A stretch of DNA of 64,000 bases from Parasponia andersonii. Lineage: Eukaryota; Streptophyta; Magnoliopsida; Rosales; Cannabaceae. Shown here in pieces: positions 1 to 12,569 of the stretch. A program made the translations under genes and the position numbers. Numbering within the stretch: position 1 is the first letter of the stretch; each line of letters starts with the position of its first letter. The notes beneath the pieces were generated by a model that was given only the letters and a program-made list of their open reading frames with translations, made no database searches and was not told the DNA's origin. The stretch is taken from NCBI GenBank assembly GCA_002914805.1, contig JXTB01000120.1, positions 110,037 through 174,036 on the forward strand, given 5' to 3'.

Positions 1-1284
1 TGTATCTCATGTATGATCTTATGGTATTACAACATATAATAAAATATATGTAATAACCATGCAAAATATAACTAAACAATGCTTTAAAACTCTACTTGAT
101 ATTATTCTTGAATTTATTGTACCTTGGGCAGGAAATCCACTGAATCACCCCAAGATCATGATTTTATAAATATGTATAGAAGTCACATAGTCTAATTCCA
201 GAATAATCCAAGATTTTTCAATAGTTCATTAAAATATTATTTTATTCACGATTTTTCATGAATAAATTTTAATGCAATTAAAATCCAACACATATATAAA
301 AATCAAGTAATTAAACTCCTACCTCAAAGTGTCCAAAAAGTGCTACGGGGCTATGAAGAAAGTTTGGTGTCGTTTTTGAACCTTTGATCGATAGGTTTGA
401 AAATTCGATTTTCAATCGGAGCTTCAAATCATGAAACAGACTTCAGCATTGAATTAAGAGTATCCAAAAATGGTAGGTTAGACATATAGTTTGACCAATT
501 CAGGCTCGGGCCGAACCTGGGCTCACAGCATGCAAAACGAGGAAATCTGAGCCGTCAGATTTCCTTTTTTATGCCCGTCACCGAACATAGTCAAGATATA
601 TATCAATATCTTTGTTTTCATGAGTACATCACAAATACGAGATTTATTTTACGATCTAACAGTCAGATTGATAAATTTAAATAAAAAAAAAAACTAAAAT
701 AGCTCAAAATTGACAAAAATGACAAAAATCAATCCGAACAATATTGAGTCAAAATATATATACCACGTGAAATATCATGATGAAGCAAGTTGAATGGAAC
801 CGGTTTCATTGCGAATGAATGCTGGAATTGGGGCCAACAACTTTAGGAAGCAGTGGTATTTTTCCACGTTTGACGGTGACTGTGTGCTCAGAGGGCACTG
901 GAATTGGTGGCAGACGGCTTGTCTGGACTTAGACTTTCGACATCGGCCAGTGGTGCGACTCCATTTGACCGAGAGAAGCTTTATCGGAGGGTCACCGTTA
1001 ATTCGGCGTTTTGACCAGAATTTTGAGAGAGACTGAGAGAGATCGGGAGAGTAAGCTAGAGAGCACGTGGCACCCATTTAATGGGCTGCCCATTTTTTAA
1101 AAAATTGCAATTTGATCCAAAATTTTCAATTTAATCCTTAAAAATTGTGAAATAATCCAAAATTTCATTCTTTTGTTTCATTTTAATCTAAGATTTGAAT
1201 TTTAAATTTTATAATTTTATTTTAATTTTATTTTCAAATTATCAAAAAACCAAAATACCCTTACGAGAATAAGGGATTTTACAT
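1..1284 (-). mobile_element. LTR fragment of a plant retrotransposon, cut by the window edge
   Basis: Read on the minus strand the stretch begins at about 1284 with TGTAAAATCCC, a typical LTR opening. It runs through an AT-rich part (about 1090-1280) into a GC-richer island (about 775-1075), then back into AT-rich sequence to the window start. The island is open in short frames on both strands but resembles no protein I know. This AT/GC/AT profile is common in long Ty3/gypsy LTRs. The family assignment is inference, because no coding domain or second LTR is visible. It is an old fossil. Confidence 0.4.
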
Positions 1285-2415
1285 AATACCTGAGAATATC
1301 ATTATTATTGGCTTTAATTTTTATTTTAATTTTCATAACATTGGATTTTTTTTTATAAACAACACAATGTCACTAGCAATGCAGTATTATTTCTCGAGCC
1401 AATGTACACCTTATATTTGATGTCTCGATCCGAACTCCTTAATTAATTATCCTCTCTACTGAGAAAATTTAAGAAAAAGAAAAATGAATAAATAAATAAG
1501 TTATAAACAAATAAATGGAGGTATTAAGTAGAGAGAAATTGTCTTCAGAAAGACACCGAGAGAGAATGTGACTCATTTGACTCTAAGGGTTGGGGGCAGT
1601 TAGCTATCTAGCTAGGGAGAAGTTGGTACAGCAAACGACTTAAAAACTTTATATAGTCTATAGGTCTCTCTACACATTTTTTTCACTTTTATTTTCTTTA
1701 ATTCAAAACGCCAGATTAGGAGACATGCTTTAATTACACGCTTGGTCAGAATGCTTCAATAGGTATTTTATTCTTTGTAAGTTTTGTCCTCATTCTTTTT
1801 GTTGTTAAGTAAAATTTCCTTCGCCTTGAGTAATAAATTCCTGTTCTAGTGAACCACTAAAGTAGAATGTTATCGTGTAGTACAAGACTATGACGATTTT
1901 TATTTTATTTTTTATTTTTTAAAGTTGAGTAATACTGTTGGGATCATTACCCAATTAACAACTCCTTATAGTCCACATATGGTTTTACTTTTAGCAAAAC
2001 ATTTGCCATTTTGAATTTTGTATGAAGTGGCTTAGTTATTTAAAACAGAAGGCACATGTATATATAAATATGTGATACCTATATGTACATATCTAGGGAC
2101 GTAGTACATATGCATCTACGTGCTTATTAACTACTTGGGAAGATATTAACCATTTATTCAAACCTAAACTCTTGTTTATTGTCAACTTAAATTGATCAGT
2201 GTCAACATAAATTTCCACCATCCAGCCGAGGAGTGAAAGAGACAATTTCTTACTCCTCATGATCCTCCTTCCTTTTAGTTAAGAACCTTCTATATCATTT
2301 TCTTTAATCTCCACTTATTTGATCATTTATTGATTCTAATATTGTTTGCAAAATAATCACGTTAATCTACCTAATTACGATATAAAATATATATTTATAT
2401 ATTTCAGTGTCAGCT
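1285..2415. other. AT-rich spacer, no gene seen
   Basis: About 1.1 kb with stops in all frames and only short open stretches. I see no domain, RNA gene or clear repeat. It ends at the CAGCT that precedes the first LTR of the gypsy cluster. Confidence 0.6.
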
Positions 2416-3260
2416 TGATACGAACCCCACTAACTTGTAACGAAACCCGAAACAACAATGATACCTAATACTGTTCTACAATTAGATTCGGATAGAAAAT
2501 CTCGACCCAACACCTATAAAGAGATGTGAACCTTGGTACCAAAGAAGATGCTACAATCAAGGATGGAAAACTCGATTGATAAGTCAAGAGATGAACGCCA
2601 CAAAGAAATCTGATAAGTTCGAATAAATTCTCAAAGAACCAAAGAAAAATTGCTCTTAATTTTAATGAATTATAATTTGATCTTTTCATTTAGCCAATGG
2701 ATATTTATATACATAAGGACCACGAAAATTGGCTGCTAAAAATATCTAAGAAGCTGCCCAAAATAAGAAAAGAAAACTAAAATAATCTAATTCAATTCAG
2801 AGAATTGATTTCCTACAATTACCCTAAAAAACACGCCTATTGCACAATAAAAAAAAAAGAAAGAAAGTATCTAGATTGATATGCAAACCTTATAACTCAG
2901 CAATAAAACTTATAATAAATAAATAAGAAAGATAATTTAAAAAATTGCAGCCAACCATTCTCTTTGATGAGTAAAAAATAGGTAAGTCACCAAAATCAGG
3001 AAACTGAGCTTTAATTCACACACCCTTGAGCAATCCTCTTGTGAGAGTCTTTTGTAGATTATTCCAAAGCTTGAATAATAGAAATCTGATCCTGTGGACC
3101 ATGTGGAACATCATCCTTAGGCCTCCAAGAATTTATCTCAGTCCAAATACTTTGAATCAACTCATTGAGAGACTCCTTGAATCTTTTAGCTCGAGCTCTT
3201 CTAACCGGTCCAATTGGAACTTAAATTGGCTCTTTTGTAACCGTGCCTGGATTTGCATCA
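2416..3260 (-). repeat. LTR copy A (3' LTR of the gypsy element)
   Basis: 845 bp with TG...CA ends. The minus strand of 3261-3280 is a purine-rich tract (AAGAGGAGGAGAA) directly upstream of the LTR start, which fits the polypurine tract of a minus-strand element. This makes copy A the 3' LTR. It is clearly alike in sequence to copies B and C. Confidence 0.8.
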
Positions 3261-6233
3261 TTCTCCTCCTCTTAAAAAGGATTTGTCCTCAAATCTTCAC
3301 TTTGTTTATATCGGATGACATATGGAAATATTTCAATGAATTCCACCCATCGTGCAAGCCTTTTATTCAACTTGTGCTGACCTTTAAGGAGCTTCAGCGA
3401 CTCATAATCAGTGTGAATCACGAACTTCCAAACGTAATGTTGCCGTGTTTTCAAAGCTTGAACCAACATATACATTTCTTTATCATAAGTAGGGTAGTTT
3501 GAAGCAGCCCAACTTAGTTTCTTGTTAAAATATGCAATTGGTCGTTCTTCTTGCATAAGAACTGTGCCAATACCTATACTTACGCACGTTGGACTTGGCC
3601 ATTCTTAGATAGCACGAATCTTTTTTTCATCAACCTGTCTTTGTAGTTCTTTTGTCTCCTCGGGGTTACTCCTATAGGCTGGATGATCTGGAATGATGGC
3701 ACCGTATACGAATTTAATTCGATACTCAATCCCTCGGATTGGTAGTAATCCACTAGGAATTTTCTCGGGAAAAACATCACCAAATTCCTGAAAGAGAGAA
3801 ACAACAGAATTATGCAAAACAAGGTCAAGATCGTTAGTGTTTAAAATAACTTCTTGTACAAGAGTACAATCATTGGCTGGTTTGAAAACATCACTTTCTT
3901 AATTTCTCTGGCTTTTGCATAAAAATTATTTTGTTTTCTCTCTGTTTTTCTCTCAATGGTCGAATCTATTATTGCCTTTTTTCACTTTTTTTCTTCGGTC
4001 TCTCTCTTTTTCACTCTTTTTCTTTTGATTACTCTCTTTTTGTAACCTCACTTGATCTTCACGAACTTCTTTTGGTGTCAAAAGAACTAGAGTGATTGTC
4101 CTTTGATTAAGTACAAACGAGTACTTGTTGGTGAAGCCATCATGTTTAATACGCCTATCAAATTTCCATGGTTGACCTAGTAACAAGTGTCCAGCTTGCA
4201 TCGGAACCATATCGCATAAAACTTCATCTTCATATTTCCCGATACGAAAAGAAACTAACACTTATTTATTCACTTTTAGTTCACCACTATCATTTAACCA
4301 CTGCAACTTATAAGGCCGGAGATGCTTCATAGTTGGCAACCATAATTTCTCCACCATAGTAGTGCTAGCAACATTAGTATAACTACCCCCATCAATAATC
4401 ATATTACATACATTGTTTTGAACGTGGCACCTAGTATGAAAGATGTTTTTTCGTTGTACCTCTTCATCTTCTTTGACTTGCACACTCAAGGCTCTCCTTG
4501 CTACCAACAAATCTCCTTGGGCAGGGTATTCCTCTTCATTGGCATCCTCTAATGGTGGTATAAGATCGGTGTCATCTTCGTCTTCGGTTTCAATTTCACC
4601 ATCATCTCGCAACACCACAACTCTTTTGTTTGGACATTAGCTAGCTATGTGACCTCTTCCTTGATATTTAAAGCACTTGATATCACGATTTCTAGAAGTA
4701 GAAGAATCAGAATTACCTTGATTTACATGGCTGGTCACTTCTTGCTTTTGCTCAGCTTTAGGCTTCATCGTAGCTTGCCTCTCATTCTTCTTCCATTGAT
4801 TCGATTTCTAAGAAGATGTACTTGGATTTTGGCTCGGACATGTGCTATCCTTCCTCTTGAGTTAGTTTAAAATTTTTATAGCCATGTGGACTATATCTTC
4901 CAACTCCACGTAATGTTGCAGTTCCACCACATTAGTAATTTCTTGATTCAAACCAACCAAGAATCTGGACATTGTAGCCTCCCGATCCTCTTCTACATTC
5001 GCTCGAATCATAGCAACCTCTATCTCCTTATAATATTCCTCTACACTCCGGTTACCTTGCCTAAGGCATTGCAACTTGTTATATAATTCCCGGTAGTAGT
5101 AGCTTGGTACAAACTTCTTTCTTATCACTGTTTTTATCTCCTCCCATATCTCTACTGGACGCTCTCTATTTCTTCTCCTATTCCTTACCAACTGATCCCA
5201 CCATACTATTGCATAATCAGAAAATTCAATGGCAACAAGCTTTACTTCTTAATCTCAGAGTGATTGTAGCAATTAAATATTAATTCAACCTTTTTCTCCT
5301 ACTCAAGATAAGCTTCTAGATCGTTCTTACCTTAAAAGGATGAAATCTTCATCTTAATACTACCCAGTGAATTATCTTCTCGATTCCTAGCTCCTTTAAA
5401 CTCCCTACCGTATCTCCTATTGCCAACTATTGAATCTTGGTCATCTTCATCACCAAAAGTATCTTTATAATACTCTTAATCTTTAGCCCTCACTTCTCTA
5501 TGCTGGAATCTCCCTCTTCCATATATATTAGGAGCGATTTGTGACTGTTCCATATGTGAGTTCTCTATTTTGTCCATCCGCTCATGAACCTGCTCCATCT
5601 CTACTCTCATTACTCTTCTCATCTCACCAATTAAGGCTTTCATGAGAAGCTTCAGATCACCCACTCCAGATGTATCTCCAGAATTGTTTTTGTCCTTGTT
5701 GTCTGATATGTTTGCTGCAAAACAAAGTCAGAAAAGAAAGGACCTCACACACACTCTCTCACGTATTTTACTCAGTAATGATCACCCAAATTTCACTTGT
5801 GTTTCACTCGAATATATCAAATTGACTTTTACTCTCTTATGTGCTCACCACTCTTGCCTTTTTTTCACTCGTAATTTCTCAAAAGTTCTTATCAAACTAA
5901 TTCAAACAAATAATGAGAATTTTTTAGCAATAATCCACACAAAAAAAACTCACCAACCAAATCAGGATTTAATGTAATAACCTGGAATAATAGTTTCTGG
6001 AATTTGACAAGCAAAGAAAGCGAAACAAAGAAAATAAAATAAAAATAAAATAAAAAAACACATACGAAACTTTGAAGGCTCAGAAAGTGATGAAAACAAT
6101 ACATTTTGGGCAAAAATTGGGGTGAACAGTACGTGATTAGTTCAAAGTTGTAGGGCTTGGAATAAGCTTCGATTTGATATATAATATTAGTTGTTTCGAT
6201 ACTTGAGACTAGAATTTGGCTCTTAATACCCAA
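3261..6233 (-). mobile_element. Gypsy internal region: gag, protease and RT/RNase H remains (fossil)
   Basis: Reading from high to low coordinates, recognisable pieces appear in the usual Ty3/gypsy order. A gag part lies at about 5660-4860 (motifs SVEEYYKE, NVEEDREATMSRF, VELEDIVHMA). A retropepsin-like part with the DGGS active-site pattern lies at about 4620-3950. RT-associated sequence lies at about 3830-3600. An RNase H-like part ([20 protein letters not shown]) lies at 3556-3272. At the 5' end, next to LTR copy B, the minus strand reads TTGGGTATTAAGAGCC, which resembles the initiator-Met tRNA primer site TGGTATCAGAGC. Most of RT and integrase are absent. The element is broken at many points and cannot be autonomous. 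Ty3/gypsy is firm; the clade is not resolved. Confidence 0.85.
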
Positions 6234-7072
6234 TGATACGAACCCCGCCAACTTGTGACGAAACCCGAAACAAATATGATGCCTAGAACCGTTTTACAAT
6301 CAGATTCGGATAGAAAACCTCGACCCAATACTTATAAAGAGATGTGAACCTTGGTATAAAGGAAGACGCCATAATCAAGGCTGGAAAACTCGATTGATAA
6401 ATCAAGGGATGAACGCCACAGAGAAATCTGATAAGTTCGAATAAGTTCTCAAAAAACTAAAGAGAAATTACTCTTAATTTTAATAAATTGTAATATGATC
6501 TTTTCATTTAACTAATGGCTATTTATATACATAAGGACCACGAAAATTAGCTACTAAAAATATCTAAGAAGCTGCCCAAAACAAGAAAAAGAAACTAAAA
6601 TAACCTAATTCAATTCGGAGAATTGAATTCCTATAATTACCCTAAAATACATGCTTATTGCACAATAAAAAAAGGAAAGTATCTAGATTGGCATGCAAGC
6701 CTTACAACTCAGCAATAAAACTTATGATAAATAAATAAAAAAGGTAATTTAACTAATTGCAGCCAACCATTTTCCTTGATGAGTCAAAAATGGGTAAGTC
6801 ATCAAAATCAGGAAACTAAGCTTTAATTCACGCACCCATGAGCAATTCTCTTGTGAGAGTCTTTTATAGATTATTCCAAAGCTTGAATAATGGAAATCTG
6901 ACCTTGTGGACCATATGGAACATCATCATTGGGTCTCTAAGAATTTATTTCAGTCAAAATGCTTTGAATTAGCCCATTAAGAGACTCCTTAAATCTTTTA
7001 GTTTGAGCTCTTCTAATCGGTCCAATTGGAACTTGAATTGGCTCCTTTGTAACTGTGCTTGGATTTACATCA
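6234..7072 (-). repeat. LTR copy B (5' LTR of the gypsy element)
   Basis: 839 bp, TG...CA ends, direct copy of A. It sits next to the primer-binding-like sequence at about 6215-6233, which makes it the 5' LTR of the minus-strand element. Confidence 0.8.
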
Positions 7073-7516
7073 TTATTAAAATCAGATTGCCTGCCATGTA
7101 ATTAGGGACGAATTTAGGTTAGCTATTAGGGTTATTTTTCTACTTTCCTTTTCTGATTTTGGGTAAGTTGCCTTAGGCATTTTTAGGGTGTTTTAGACTG
7201 AAAATTTCATGGACCTTGGCCTATATATTGTACACTTTTCATTCAATAAGAGCAGATTACAATTCATTAAAATTAAGAGCAATTTCTCTTTAGTTCTTTA
7301 AGAACTTATTCGAACTTTTCAGATTTCTCTGTGGCGTTCATCCCTTGACTTATCGATCGAGTTTTTCATCCTTAATTGTAGTGTCTTCCTTTATACCAAG
7401 GTTCACATCTCTTTATAAGTGTTGGGTCGAGGTTTTTTATTTAAATCTGATTGTAGAATGGTACTAGGCATTATCCTTGTTTCGGATTTCATTATAAGTT
7501 AGCGGTGTTCGTATCA
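7073..7516 (+). repeat. Inverted partial LTR of the same family with primer-site leader
   Basis: This stretch reads as the reverse complement of one end of copies A-C and closes at GTTCGTATCA (7516). It is followed at once by TTTGGTATCAAAAG, close to the Met-tRNA primer-site pattern, and about 110 bp of leader-like sequence up to an A-rich stretch at 7627-7641. It looks like the 5' end of a second copy of the family in the opposite orientation, broken off before copy C. Confidence 0.65.
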
Positions 7517-7641
7517 TTTGGTATCAAAAGTCGGATTCTGGTCTCAGGTTTAATTTATCATTTATCTTTTTCTTGTTTGTCAAAATCAGCCTTTATTCTT
7601 CCTTCTTTCTTTCATCTAAATCGTCCAAAAAAAAAACAAAA

Positions 7642-8479
7642 TGATACGTACCCCACTAACTTATGATGAAACCTGAAACAAGGATGATGCCTAGGACCGT
7701 TCTACAATCAGATTTGGATGGAAAATATCGACCCAACACCTATAAAGAGATGTGAACCTTAGTATAAAGGAAGACGCCACAATCAAGGATGGAAAACTCG
7801 ATTGATAAGTCAAGGGATGAACGTCATAGAGAAATCTAATAAGTTCGAATAAGTTCTTAAAGAACCAAAGAGAAATTGCTCTTAATTTTAATGAATTATA
7901 ATCTGATCTTTTTATTTAGCTAATAGCTATATATATACATAAGGACTATGAAAATTGGCTGCTAAAAATATTTAAGAAGCTACCCAAAGCAAGAAAAGGA
8001 AAATAAAATAACCTAATTTAATGCAGAGAATTAATTTCCTACAATTACCCTAAAAAACACGCCTATTGCACAATAAGAAAATAAAAGTATCTAGATTAGC
8101 ATGCAAGCCTTACAACTCAGCAATAAAACTTATAATAAATAAATAAGAAATATAATTTAACTAATTACAGCCAACCATTCTCCTTGATGAGTTAAAAATA
8201 GGTAAGTCACCAAAATCAAGAGACTAAATTTTAATTCACGCACCTTTGAACAATCCTCTTATGAGAGTCTTTTGTAAATTATTCCAAAGCTTGAATAATG
8301 GAAATCTGACCTTGTGGACCATGTGGAATATCATCCTTAGGCTTCCAAGAATTTATCTCAGTCCAAATAGTTTGAATCAGCCTATTAAGAGACTCTTTGA
8401 ATCTTTTAACCGAACTCTTTTAACTGGTCTAATTGGAACTTGAATTGGTTCTTTTATAACCGTGCCTGGATTTGCATCA
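7642..8479 (-). repeat. LTR copy C
   Basis: 838 bp, direct copy of A and B, opening TGATACG and closing TTTGCATCA at 8479. It is not bordered by a primer site on its inner side, so the cluster has been rearranged or nested. Confidence 0.75.
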
Positions 8480-9408
8480 CAGTTAAACTAACAATGCAAG
8501 TACTGGTTAATCTTCTCCGTTAAACAAGTTTGATTTCCAATAGAATTAAGGAAAAATGAATATAGTGGCCTTCTTCGTCGAAACATTTTCATCCAAAGAG
8601 CAGTTCCCTCCTTGTTTGCGTACGTACAAAGATGTCTGACTGCTCGTGGAGGATATCATGTGCTAAACCTTTTCCGTTCTATTTTTATAAATTAATGGCC
8701 CTTCTCGATCGTAAGATACAGTACTCTGTCTTATATTTACGCATCTTATCGATCTATTAATTGTCATAAATAACTAGTATATCGTTATTATAACCAGTGG
8801 TTTGCAGTAACCAACAATATGACATGGAGTAAATCATGCACGAAAATACAATATATATATATATATATATATATTATTTTAATATGGGATAAAGACTGAG
8901 ACACCAAAAATTTATACTAATAATATGTCATTACTTTTGGTCATCTAACTTAAAATGGTGTGTTTTCACCCTTAAAAAAATGCGGTTGAAATGAATACTA
9001 CCTCATATGATCATGTAAATTTTTGGTATAAAATATTAGTATCTTCGGCATTACTTATTAATACGACTTTGCAATTGTAATAGACCGTATACATAACTGC
9101 AGGTATATAATTTTTCATGTATGTGCAATGCAATTAAGCATGAAAATTCGAATTTTAACTCTCACTGATAAGCAAAACAAATATATGGTAACTTGTGAGA
9201 AGACATGCTTGATATGGGTAATCTAATCAGGACTTCTAACTTTGCAAGAAAACCTTGTTGACTTAAAGATAGCCTCCGATAAATACTAATTTCCTAGGGT
9301 CCAATTTACACTCTTTCCTATAACACCGTTTTTTATTTTATTTTTTAAAATTGGTCAATTGGGGTACGTCTAACTAACACATCTTTTATAATAGAAAAAC
9401 TATTATGC

Positions 9409-9441
<33 letters not shown>

Positions 9442-10010
9442 GACACTAGTTACTCGTCTCATTAGAAGAAGTGTATATATTAAACATGTATATTTTGTAT
9501 AAATTTGCCTTCTTTTCTCCTGCTTGGTAGGTCTTATTTAATGAGATTCATTGCTGGAGAAAGAAACCGATTATTCTATTTTTTTTCTTTTTCGCTAAAA
9601 ACTAATTGAATAAAACAACTACTAATAACAAAATAACTTGTGGACTAATTTCATATTGCTATAGTAGTTATACAGAAATTAAGAAATTTACCTCCTAAAT
9701 TTGGATATAACTTATAAGACTGAGCTGCTAAATGCCTGGAACTTAGAAGAAAACCAAGAGGATGATAAACCTAAACCCTATTCCCTCTCTCTCTTCTATT
9801 TTGCCCTAAAAGTGAGAGTTTTGCTAGCTACGTGCTTTTCATGCACATTATAAACCATGCAATTTTTCATATTGTCTTATAGTACCCATAGTAGACATAA
9901 ACAATTAAGTAGGCTCAAGTCATGAGCTTTTCTCAGTCAATGGGCTGAAGCTGATACTCAATGAGGGCTAGTCTATGGACCTCTGTATAAATAAGATAGG
10001 GCTACAAGAA
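8480..10010. other. AT-rich spacer with a MITE and microsatellites
   Basis: I see no gene. It contains (AT)n runs at about 8850-8876 and 9412-9441, and a small hairpin-type element at about 8886-9050 listed separately. Confidence 0.55.
8886..9050. repeat. MITE-like element, about 165 bp
   Basis: The left end (ACACCAAAAATTTATACTAA) and the reverse complement of the right end (AAGATACTAATATTTTATAC) are imperfect inverted copies. A related sequence with the same end pattern lies at 31017-31177. Element class is not determined. Confidence 0.45.
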
Positions 10011-10512
10011 TACCCCACTTTTGGCTTACTGATTGATATATATCCCATTTTAAAAATATAAACAAAAATATCCCTTTTCATCTATGTCATTAAAGATGGC
10101 CTCCAACTCCCCTAATGCAGAACTTGTTTTGACCTCTCGTGCAACAACTGGAGGCAAACCATTCTTCGGCGACTTCCATCGGCCGACGAATCGATTACGA
10201 AGCACAATCTCTCTCTCGATCAACAACTCCAACGATTGCCTCCCAAGGTGGTTTTTGAATGACAAGGTTCTAGTAGCTAAAAGACAAGAAAAAGTACGTG
10301 GATTTATAATAATGATGTTAACTGAGTTGTGATGTGCCGTGTCGATCCAAACATATTTAAATATGGCATATTCGTGCTTTGTATCTTGTTGTGCCCGTAT
10401 CGTGGATATATCGTTCCCATCTCATTACGTGCCTATGTCATGCATGTGTTGTGCCCATGTTCAATTTCGTGTCATTATCGTACTTATCTATTTTTGTACA
10501 TTTTCCTGTTTT

Positions 10513-10750
10513 CGGTATTATATTATTATCGTGTCTAATTATGTCTATTTTTGGTATTATGCTATTTTCCGTGCCCAATCATATTTATTTCCAATACTAT
10601 GTTATTTTCGTACCTAGTTGTGCTTTTTTTCGATATTATACTATTTTCGTACTAAATGCATCTGTTTTAGGTACTATGATATTTCCATGCTTAATCGTGC
10701 TTGTATTTTATTGTATTATTTTTATGTCTAATCTTGCCCATTTTTCATGT
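10513..10750. repeat. Minisatellite, about 39-bp unit, six diverged copies
   Basis: Copies start at about 10514, 10553, 10593, 10632, 10670 and 10712, so spacings are 38 to 42 bp. Each unit has a GGTATTATR-type head, a TATTTTCGTGCC-type core and a T-rich tail. Upstream (10330-10510) the same TCGTGCC and TTGTGCCC words recur less regularly, probably as older copies. Confidence 0.7.
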
Positions 10751-11959
10751 CATATACGGTTTTAAGCTCAATTATTTTCATTTCCAAACTCTTATTATTC
10801 TTGTTCCATAATCGTTCTTATTATTGATTTTTATTTTCAAATTTAGTTATTTTAATACGATAAAATATATTTCTTTTTAAATAATTATGAATTATGAATT
10901 GTTAATTATTATATAATAGAAAGAAATTATTTGAAATTTGATTTAGCTTTTATATAAAAAATAAATTAAAATTAAAATATTAGAGTATATGTAAATAATG
11001 ATAATTAATTTAAATTTTTATATGTAAAGTATATTTCAACTAAGTTGACACCTACTCAAATTATATCAAAACTAGAAATTATGAAACACATATTTAAACT
11101 ATATTTTTCTTTTTTGAACATTTTTAAGAATTTTTTACTAGAGGTGAGTTTTGCTTTAAATTCTTAATATCTTTAAACTTTTTGGCTCAAACTTATTAAA
11201 TTTTGGAATCTTTTTACCTTAAAAAATTAGAAAATTACATAATATTTACAATATATATTATTTTTACTTTAAAATATTTTTTATTTTTTAAAAAATTTAT
11301 TATATTAAAATTATCCCCAAAAATTAAAATAAATTCAAAGTAAGTATATTTTTTACAAAATAATTATTTTTCTTTATTGTGTGAATCGTGCTAGTCGGAA
11401 CAAATTCACGTCTAAGCACAGTTACTAATTCTATGGTATCTTATCGGGTACGGTGACTAATCGTGTCAGTCGTACTGACTTATAACCATGACATGCCCAT
11501 TTGGCACTACTATTCATATTGATGACGATGGTCTTGGCCACTGCAATGAGGGCAAGGAAGAAGACTAGTCCAGAGCTGGTATTTCCCTGTCTTCCAATGA
11601 AGCCGATGGTGAATCGGAGAGGCCGAAGAGGAAGATGGGAAAACGAAAGTGTTTTCTTGCAAACCACTCCCAGAGTCCGAAATTGGGGATAATCAATTTT
11701 GTATATTCAATAATAACATATTAATATATAATCGAAACAGGTGATAACCATGAGAGAAACAATTTCATAAGATTGTATATATAAAATAGATTGTATATTA
11801 AGTTGACCTTCCTTTTCATTTTATGGGTTCTTTACTTGTTTGCCGGTTTGGACTTCTACGGAAAGAGAATCATTTGCTTCAGATCTGGTTCAAATCAATA
11901 TTGATTCTTCTTACCATTTTCTGGGTTCTTTCCTCTGCTTACCAATTTTTTTTCTCAAG

Positions 11960-12440
11960 TAAACTATATAATAAATTAATATATAAGTGGAAAATAGTGG
12001 TATATTATATCAATGGTAAATGAGTTGTCTATCGTTATTTATCAACGGTAAATAAGTGATATTACAGAGTTATATACCACTCTATAGTAATAGTAAATAA
12101 AACATAATACTAGTAAATAAATTACATACTTAGTAAATTAATTATATAAATTAGTAAATAAATTATATATAATGGTAAATGAATTATAAATATATGTATC
12201 AATAAATTAATTATATACATTAGTAAATTAATTATGTATTATGGTAAATAAATCATATACATCAATAAATTAATTAAATTATGTATTATGGTAAATAAAT
12301 CATATACATCAATAAATTAATTATATACGATAATAAATAGAATATGTATACCAGTAAATTAACTATATACTATATTAACTATATACTATAGTAAATATAT
12401 TATGTAGGTTGATAAATCAGTTATATACATGAATTTTATA
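11960..12440. repeat. AT-rich minisatellite, about 21-22 bp unit
   Basis: At least twelve diverged copies of a unit like AGTAAATTAATTATATACAT follow one another. Two neighbouring blocks at about 12232-12330 are nearly identical over some 45 bp, which suggests a recent local duplication. Confidence 0.65.
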
Positions 12441-12569
12441 ATGGTAAACTTAAATTCTTAAAACTTAGAAAGGGATATTTTAGTCAATAAAATTAAAAAG
12501 GACATCAATTAACACATAGCTTAAAAAATGGGAATCTGGTGCAATTTCCTCAATAAGATAATGAGGAAC

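Larger units (their letters stand above)
2416..8479 (-). mobile_element. Broken Ty3/gypsy retrotransposon cluster with three direct LTR copies
   Basis: Three direct copies of a roughly 840-bp sequence lie at 2416-3260, 6234-7072 and 7642-8479. On the plus strand each opens with TGATACG and closes with TGCATCA or TACATCA, so each has the TG...CA ends of an LTR. The 3261-6233 stretch between the first two copies carries minus-strand Ty3/gypsy coding remains. A fourth, partial and inverted copy lies at about 7073-7516. The outermost flanks are nearly the same (CAGCT before 2416, CAGTT after 8479), which could be one 5-bp target duplication around the whole cluster. Much of the reverse transcriptase and all recognisable integrase are missing, and the coding part has many breaks. 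It is an old fossil. Confidence 0.85.
10011..12545. mobile_element. Candidate non-autonomous DNA element holding two minisatellites
   Basis: The two ends look like diverged inverted repeats. The left end runs from about 10011 through a CCCATTTTA-type motif to AAAATATCCCTTTT near 10080. The right end reads AAAGGGATATTTTAG near 12470 and runs to about 12545. Inside are GC-richer islands (10085-10330 and 11500-11690) with short open frames of no recognised function, a 39-bp minisatellite and a 21-bp AT minisatellite. There is no transposase. A Mutator-type non-autonomous element fits, but I found no clean target duplication. Confidence 0.35.

Noticed and set aside
775-1077. A possible small gene in the GC-richer island at the left edge
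   Set aside because: Open frames occur on both strands with no start context or similarity; the setting is that of an LTR.
5892-6251. Minus-strand frame with a hydrophobic stretch
   Set aside because: It lies in the untranslated leader and LTR edge of the gypsy element, and the hydrophobic run comes from low-complexity A/T sequence.
10339-10765. Three overlapping frames rich in Tyr, Phe, Ile and Cys that look like membrane proteins
   Set aside because: They are translations of the 39-bp minisatellite; openness and composition follow from the repeat unit.
11960-12440. A CRISPR-like regular array
   Set aside because: Units are short, AT-only and directly adjacent with no unique spacers; this is a plant minisatellite.
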